From Bacteroidales bacterium (GTDB lineage Bacteria; Bacteroidota; Bacteroidia; Bacteroidales; F082): 64,000 bases of DNA. The DNA lies in the NCBI GenBank assembly GCA_017428285.1, contig JAFRRE010000159.1:1-64000 (forward strand), given 5' to 3'. Below, piece after piece: positions 61,755 through 64,000 of this stretch. Under the pieces are notes generated by a model. It made no database searches and was not told where the DNA came from. It saw only the letters and a program-made list of their open reading frames with translations. Position 1 is the first letter of the stretch, and each line of letters begins with the position of its first letter. The position numbers were made by a program, and so were the translations under genes.

Positions 61755-61779
61755 TCCCCCTTTTAAGGGGGCAGGGGGA
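61755..61779. repeat. CCCCCTTTTAAGGGGG-type palindromic element
   Basis: A C5-TTTTAA-G5 hairpin followed by CA and another G5, between the plug gene and priA. It is related to the inner part of the element at 184-240. Confidence 0.7.
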
Positions 61780-61810
61780 TTCGAAGACCCGCTTTGCGCC
61801 AAACAATTGT

Positions 61811-64000
61811 ATGCAATCCAAAAAAACAGTGAACGAATTTTCACCCGATAGAATTACCCTCTTTGCTGAAATCCTGTTGCCGATACCGGTTCCAGGCACC
61901 TTCACCTATCGTGTGCCTTTCGCTTTGAACGAACAGGTGCGCGTGGGGCAGAGGGCGGTGGTGCAGTTCGGCAAGACCAAAATCATGTCGGGGTTGATTG
62001 TCGGGCTGACGGAACAGGTGCCTACGGTTGAAGTCAAGTTTCTGATGGACTTGCTTGACGACCAGCCGATTGTCAACGAGAAACAGTTGAAGTTTTGGGA
62101 CTGGGTGAAGACCTATTATATGTGTCATCTCGGCGAGGTGATGCAGGCTGCCTTGCCCTCGGCATTGAAGCTGAGCAGCGAGACCACCGTAGCCTTGTCG
62201 CCCGACTATGTCCTCGATTCGGTAGCCTTGAACGACTTCGAGTACCTTATTGTCGAAGCCTTGCAAATCAAGCCGAAAATTGCCATCAGCGAGGTGAGCA
62301 AGATCATCGGTTTCAAGAAGGTGATGCCCCTTGTCCATTCGATGATGGAGAAAGGCATCCTCGTGATGGAGGAGGAGCTGAATGAGAAATACAAGGCCAA
62401 ATACGAGCGTTTTGTGCGGCTTGCGGCTGCTTACCGCGATGAGGCGAGACTCCATGACCTGATGGACAACCTCACCAAGCGTGCCTACAAGCAACTTGAG
62501 GTTCTGCTTGCCTTCATCACTTTAGGAGGCGATGCCGACAACGACATTATGGCCAAGGCTTTGCTGCAAAAAGCCAATGCCACATCCTCGATACTGAAAA
62601 ACATGGCCGAGAAAGGCATTTTTGAGGTCTACGAGCGTAAGGTGAGCCGTCTAAAGGAGTTTAAGGTGCAGACCGATGTGGATAGCATCCAGCTTACAGA
62701 AGCCCAACAGAGGGCCTACAGTGGCATTAAGGCGGGTTTTGGTGAGAAGAAGCCTGTGTTGCTCCATGGCGTGACCTCAAGCGGTAAGACGGCCATTTAT
62801 ATCAAGTTGATCAAGGAAGCCATTGACCGAGGCAAACAGGTGCTGTATCTCTTGCCAGAAATTGCACTTACGGCACAAATCATCAACCGTCTGAAAGAGT
62901 ATTTTGGCGACAGGCTGGGTGTGTATCATTCTCGTTATGGTAACAACGAGCGGGTAGAGGTATGGGAACAGGTTCGTGATTTTGGGCAGACACAGTCGCC
63001 TAGACATCAAATCATTATCGGTTCGCGTTCGGCCATTTTCTTGCCTTACTCCGACATTGGCCTCGTCATCGTGGATGAAGAGCACGACAGCAGCTTCAAG
63101 CAAATCGACCCGGCGCCGCGCTACAATGCCCGCGATGCCGCCATTGTGTTGGCTGCCATGCATCAGGCGAATATCGTATTAGGCTCGGCTACGCCTTCTT
63201 ACGAAAGCTATTTCAATGCCTTGAGTGGTCGTTATCATTTGGTGGAAATTACTGAGCGTTTTGGAGGTGTGCAGATGCCTGAAATCATCCTCAGCGACAT
63301 GCGCGTGGAGCGGCGGCGCAAGACAATGAAAGCCGACTTCGGTAGTACGCTTCTTGATGCAATGAAAGAGACCTTGGACGAGCATAACCAGACCATCTTG
63401 TTCCAGAATCGGCGCGGATTCTCGTTGCGTTTGGAATGCGACGAATGCCATTATGTGCCACAGTGCATCAATTGTGATGTGAGCCTCATTTACCACAAGA
63501 GCCAGAACGTGTTGCGTTGCCATTATTGTGGCTACACGGCCAGTGTGCCGACGGAGTGTCCCGTTTGTCACAGTACCAATATCCGAATGCACGGCTTTGG
63601 CACAGAGAAGATCGAGGAGGATTTGAGCCTTGTCATGCCTGAGGCCAAAGTCGCGCGACTTGACCTCGACACCACGCGTTCGAAAAACGACTACCAAAGC
63701 ATTTTGGAAGCCTTTCAAGACCACGAGACCAACATCCTCGTGGGCACGCAGATGGTTACTAAGGGCTTGGATTTCGACTCGGTGAAAGTGGTTGGCATCC
63801 TTAACGCCGACAATATGCTTTCCTTCCCTGATTTCCGTGCCCATGAGCGCAGTTTCCAGCTGATGGCTCAGGTGGCGGGTCGCGCGGGCCGCAAAGGCAA
63901 ACAAGGCAAGGTCATTATCCAGACCTACGAGCCGGCGCATCCCGTTTTGCAGGATGTGTTGCGCAACGACTTCCGTGGACTTTACGAGAAGCAAATGGTC
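61811..64000 (+). CDS. priA: Primosomal protein N' (PriA helicase), cut by window end
   Basis: 730 residues are visible; the frame stays open to the window edge, so the C-terminus is missing (the family usually has 740-830 residues). PriA reloads the replisome at stalled forks. Features in order are the N-terminal 3'-DNA-binding domain (LFAEILLPIPVPGTFTYRVP), a winged helix, Walker A GVTSSGKT (320-327) and DEEH (422-425). The eight-Cys zinc region spans about 543-587 (CDECHYVPQC, CHYCGY, CPVC), and the helicase C-lobe contains GTQMVTKGLDFD and QVAGRAGRKG. The start MQSKKTVNEFSPDRITLFAE is the first ATG after the previous gene. Confidence 0.96.
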   Translation, partial: MQSKKTVNEFSPDRITLFAEILLPIPVPGTFTYRVPFALNEQVRVGQRAVVQFGKTKIMSGLIVGLTEQVPTVEVKFLMDLLDDQPIVNEKQLKFWDWVKTYYMCHLGEVMQAALPSALKLSSETTVALSPDYVLDSVALNDFEYLIVEALQIKPKIAISEVSKIIGFKKVMPLVHSMMEKGILVMEEELNEKYKAKYERFVRLAAAYRDEARLHDLMDNLTKRAYKQLEVLLAFITLGGDADNDIMAKALLQKANATSSILKNMAEKGIFEVYERKVSRLKEFKVQTDVDSIQLTEAQQRAYSGIKAGFGEKKPVLLHGVTSSGKTAIYIKLIKEAIDRGKQVLYLLPEIALTAQIINRLKEYFGDRLGVYHSRYGNNERVEVWEQVRDFGQTQSPRHQIIIGSRSAIFLPYSDIGLVIVDEEHDSSFKQIDPAPRYNARDAAIVLAAMHQANIVLGSATPSYESYFNALSGRYHLVEITERFGGVQMPEIILSDMRVERRRKTMKADFGSTLLDAMKETLDEHNQTILFQNRRGFSLRLECDECHYVPQCINCDVSLIYHKSQNVLRCHYCGYTASVPTECPVCHSTNIRMHGFGTEKIEEDLSLVMPEAKVARLDLDTTRSKNDYQSILEAFQDHETNILVGTQMVTKGLDFDSVKVVGILNADNMLSFPDFRAHERSFQLMAQVAGRAGRKGKQGKVIIQTYEPAHPVLQDVLRNDFRGLYEKQMV

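Overview
The window comes from a Bacteroidota chromosome, most likely an uncultured member of the order Bacteroidales that has a type IX secretion system (T9SS). The evidence is consistent: promoters follow the Bacteroidetes pattern (TTG/TTTG about 19-21 bases upstream of TAnnTTTG), several proteins end in T9SS sorting domains, and there are a T9SS plug protein (DUF5103), PorV-like and TonB-dependent outer-membrane proteins, BACON repeats, DUF5686 and the Bacteroidetes sigma-54 factor. Gene content is mostly chromosomal housekeeping and envelope genes. There is no prophage, no plasmid backbone and no CRISPR array.

Layout. 0.25-7.2 kb (+): an envelope-biogenesis run with an outer-membrane barrel, a TPR protein, LptC, a CBS/CorC membrane protein and a PpiD-like peptidyl-prolyl isomerase. 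7.3-9.0 kb (+): a lipoprotein made of six BACON-like repeats. 9.0-14.9 kb (-): C69 dipeptidase, HemW, an FG-GAP/T9SS protein and an aquaporin. 15.3-22.3 kb (+): a small signal-peptide protein, then a TolC/MacA/MacB efflux set with its LytS/LytTR two-component system. 22.4 kb: tRNA-Lys(CTT). 22.6-26.3 kb (-): ApbE, a DUF5686 protein and an FtsB/DivIC-like protein. 26.5-30.1 kb: RidA, a 2-hydroxyacid dehydrogenase, a SPOR protein, ruvB (frameshifted as read) and a DUF4160/DUF2442 pair. 30.2-36.8 kb: LeuRS with an inserted nuclease-fold domain, an AraC regulator, a candidate small RNA, a GH29 fucosidase, and a zeta-toxin-like kinase overlapping a small gene. 37.0-41.6 kb (+): secreted proteins including an M1 peptidase. 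41.7-46.4 kb (-): AsnRS, RpoN and a sensor kinase. 46.5-48.7 kb (+): a REP-associated transposase, then an acetyltransferase fused in frame to DAHP synthase/chorismate mutase. 49.9-59.4 kb (+): a TonB receptor, a 1514-residue exported protein and a PorV-like barrel. 59.5-64 kb (+): GreA, a HIT protein, the T9SS plug protein and PriA, which is cut by the window edge.

The recurring theme is small palindromic repeats. At least six families sit between genes, some acting as terminators, and two have entered coding sequence: one lies in frame inside hemW, and another lies at the joint of the acetyltransferase-DAHP synthase fusion, next to a RAYT-type transposase gene. The other standouts are the DUF559-like domain inside LeuRS, a promoter-then-terminator leader in front of greA that resembles the E. 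coli GraL arrangement, a candidate small RNA between the AraC gene and the fucosidase gene, and the apparent frameshift in the Walker A region of ruvB.
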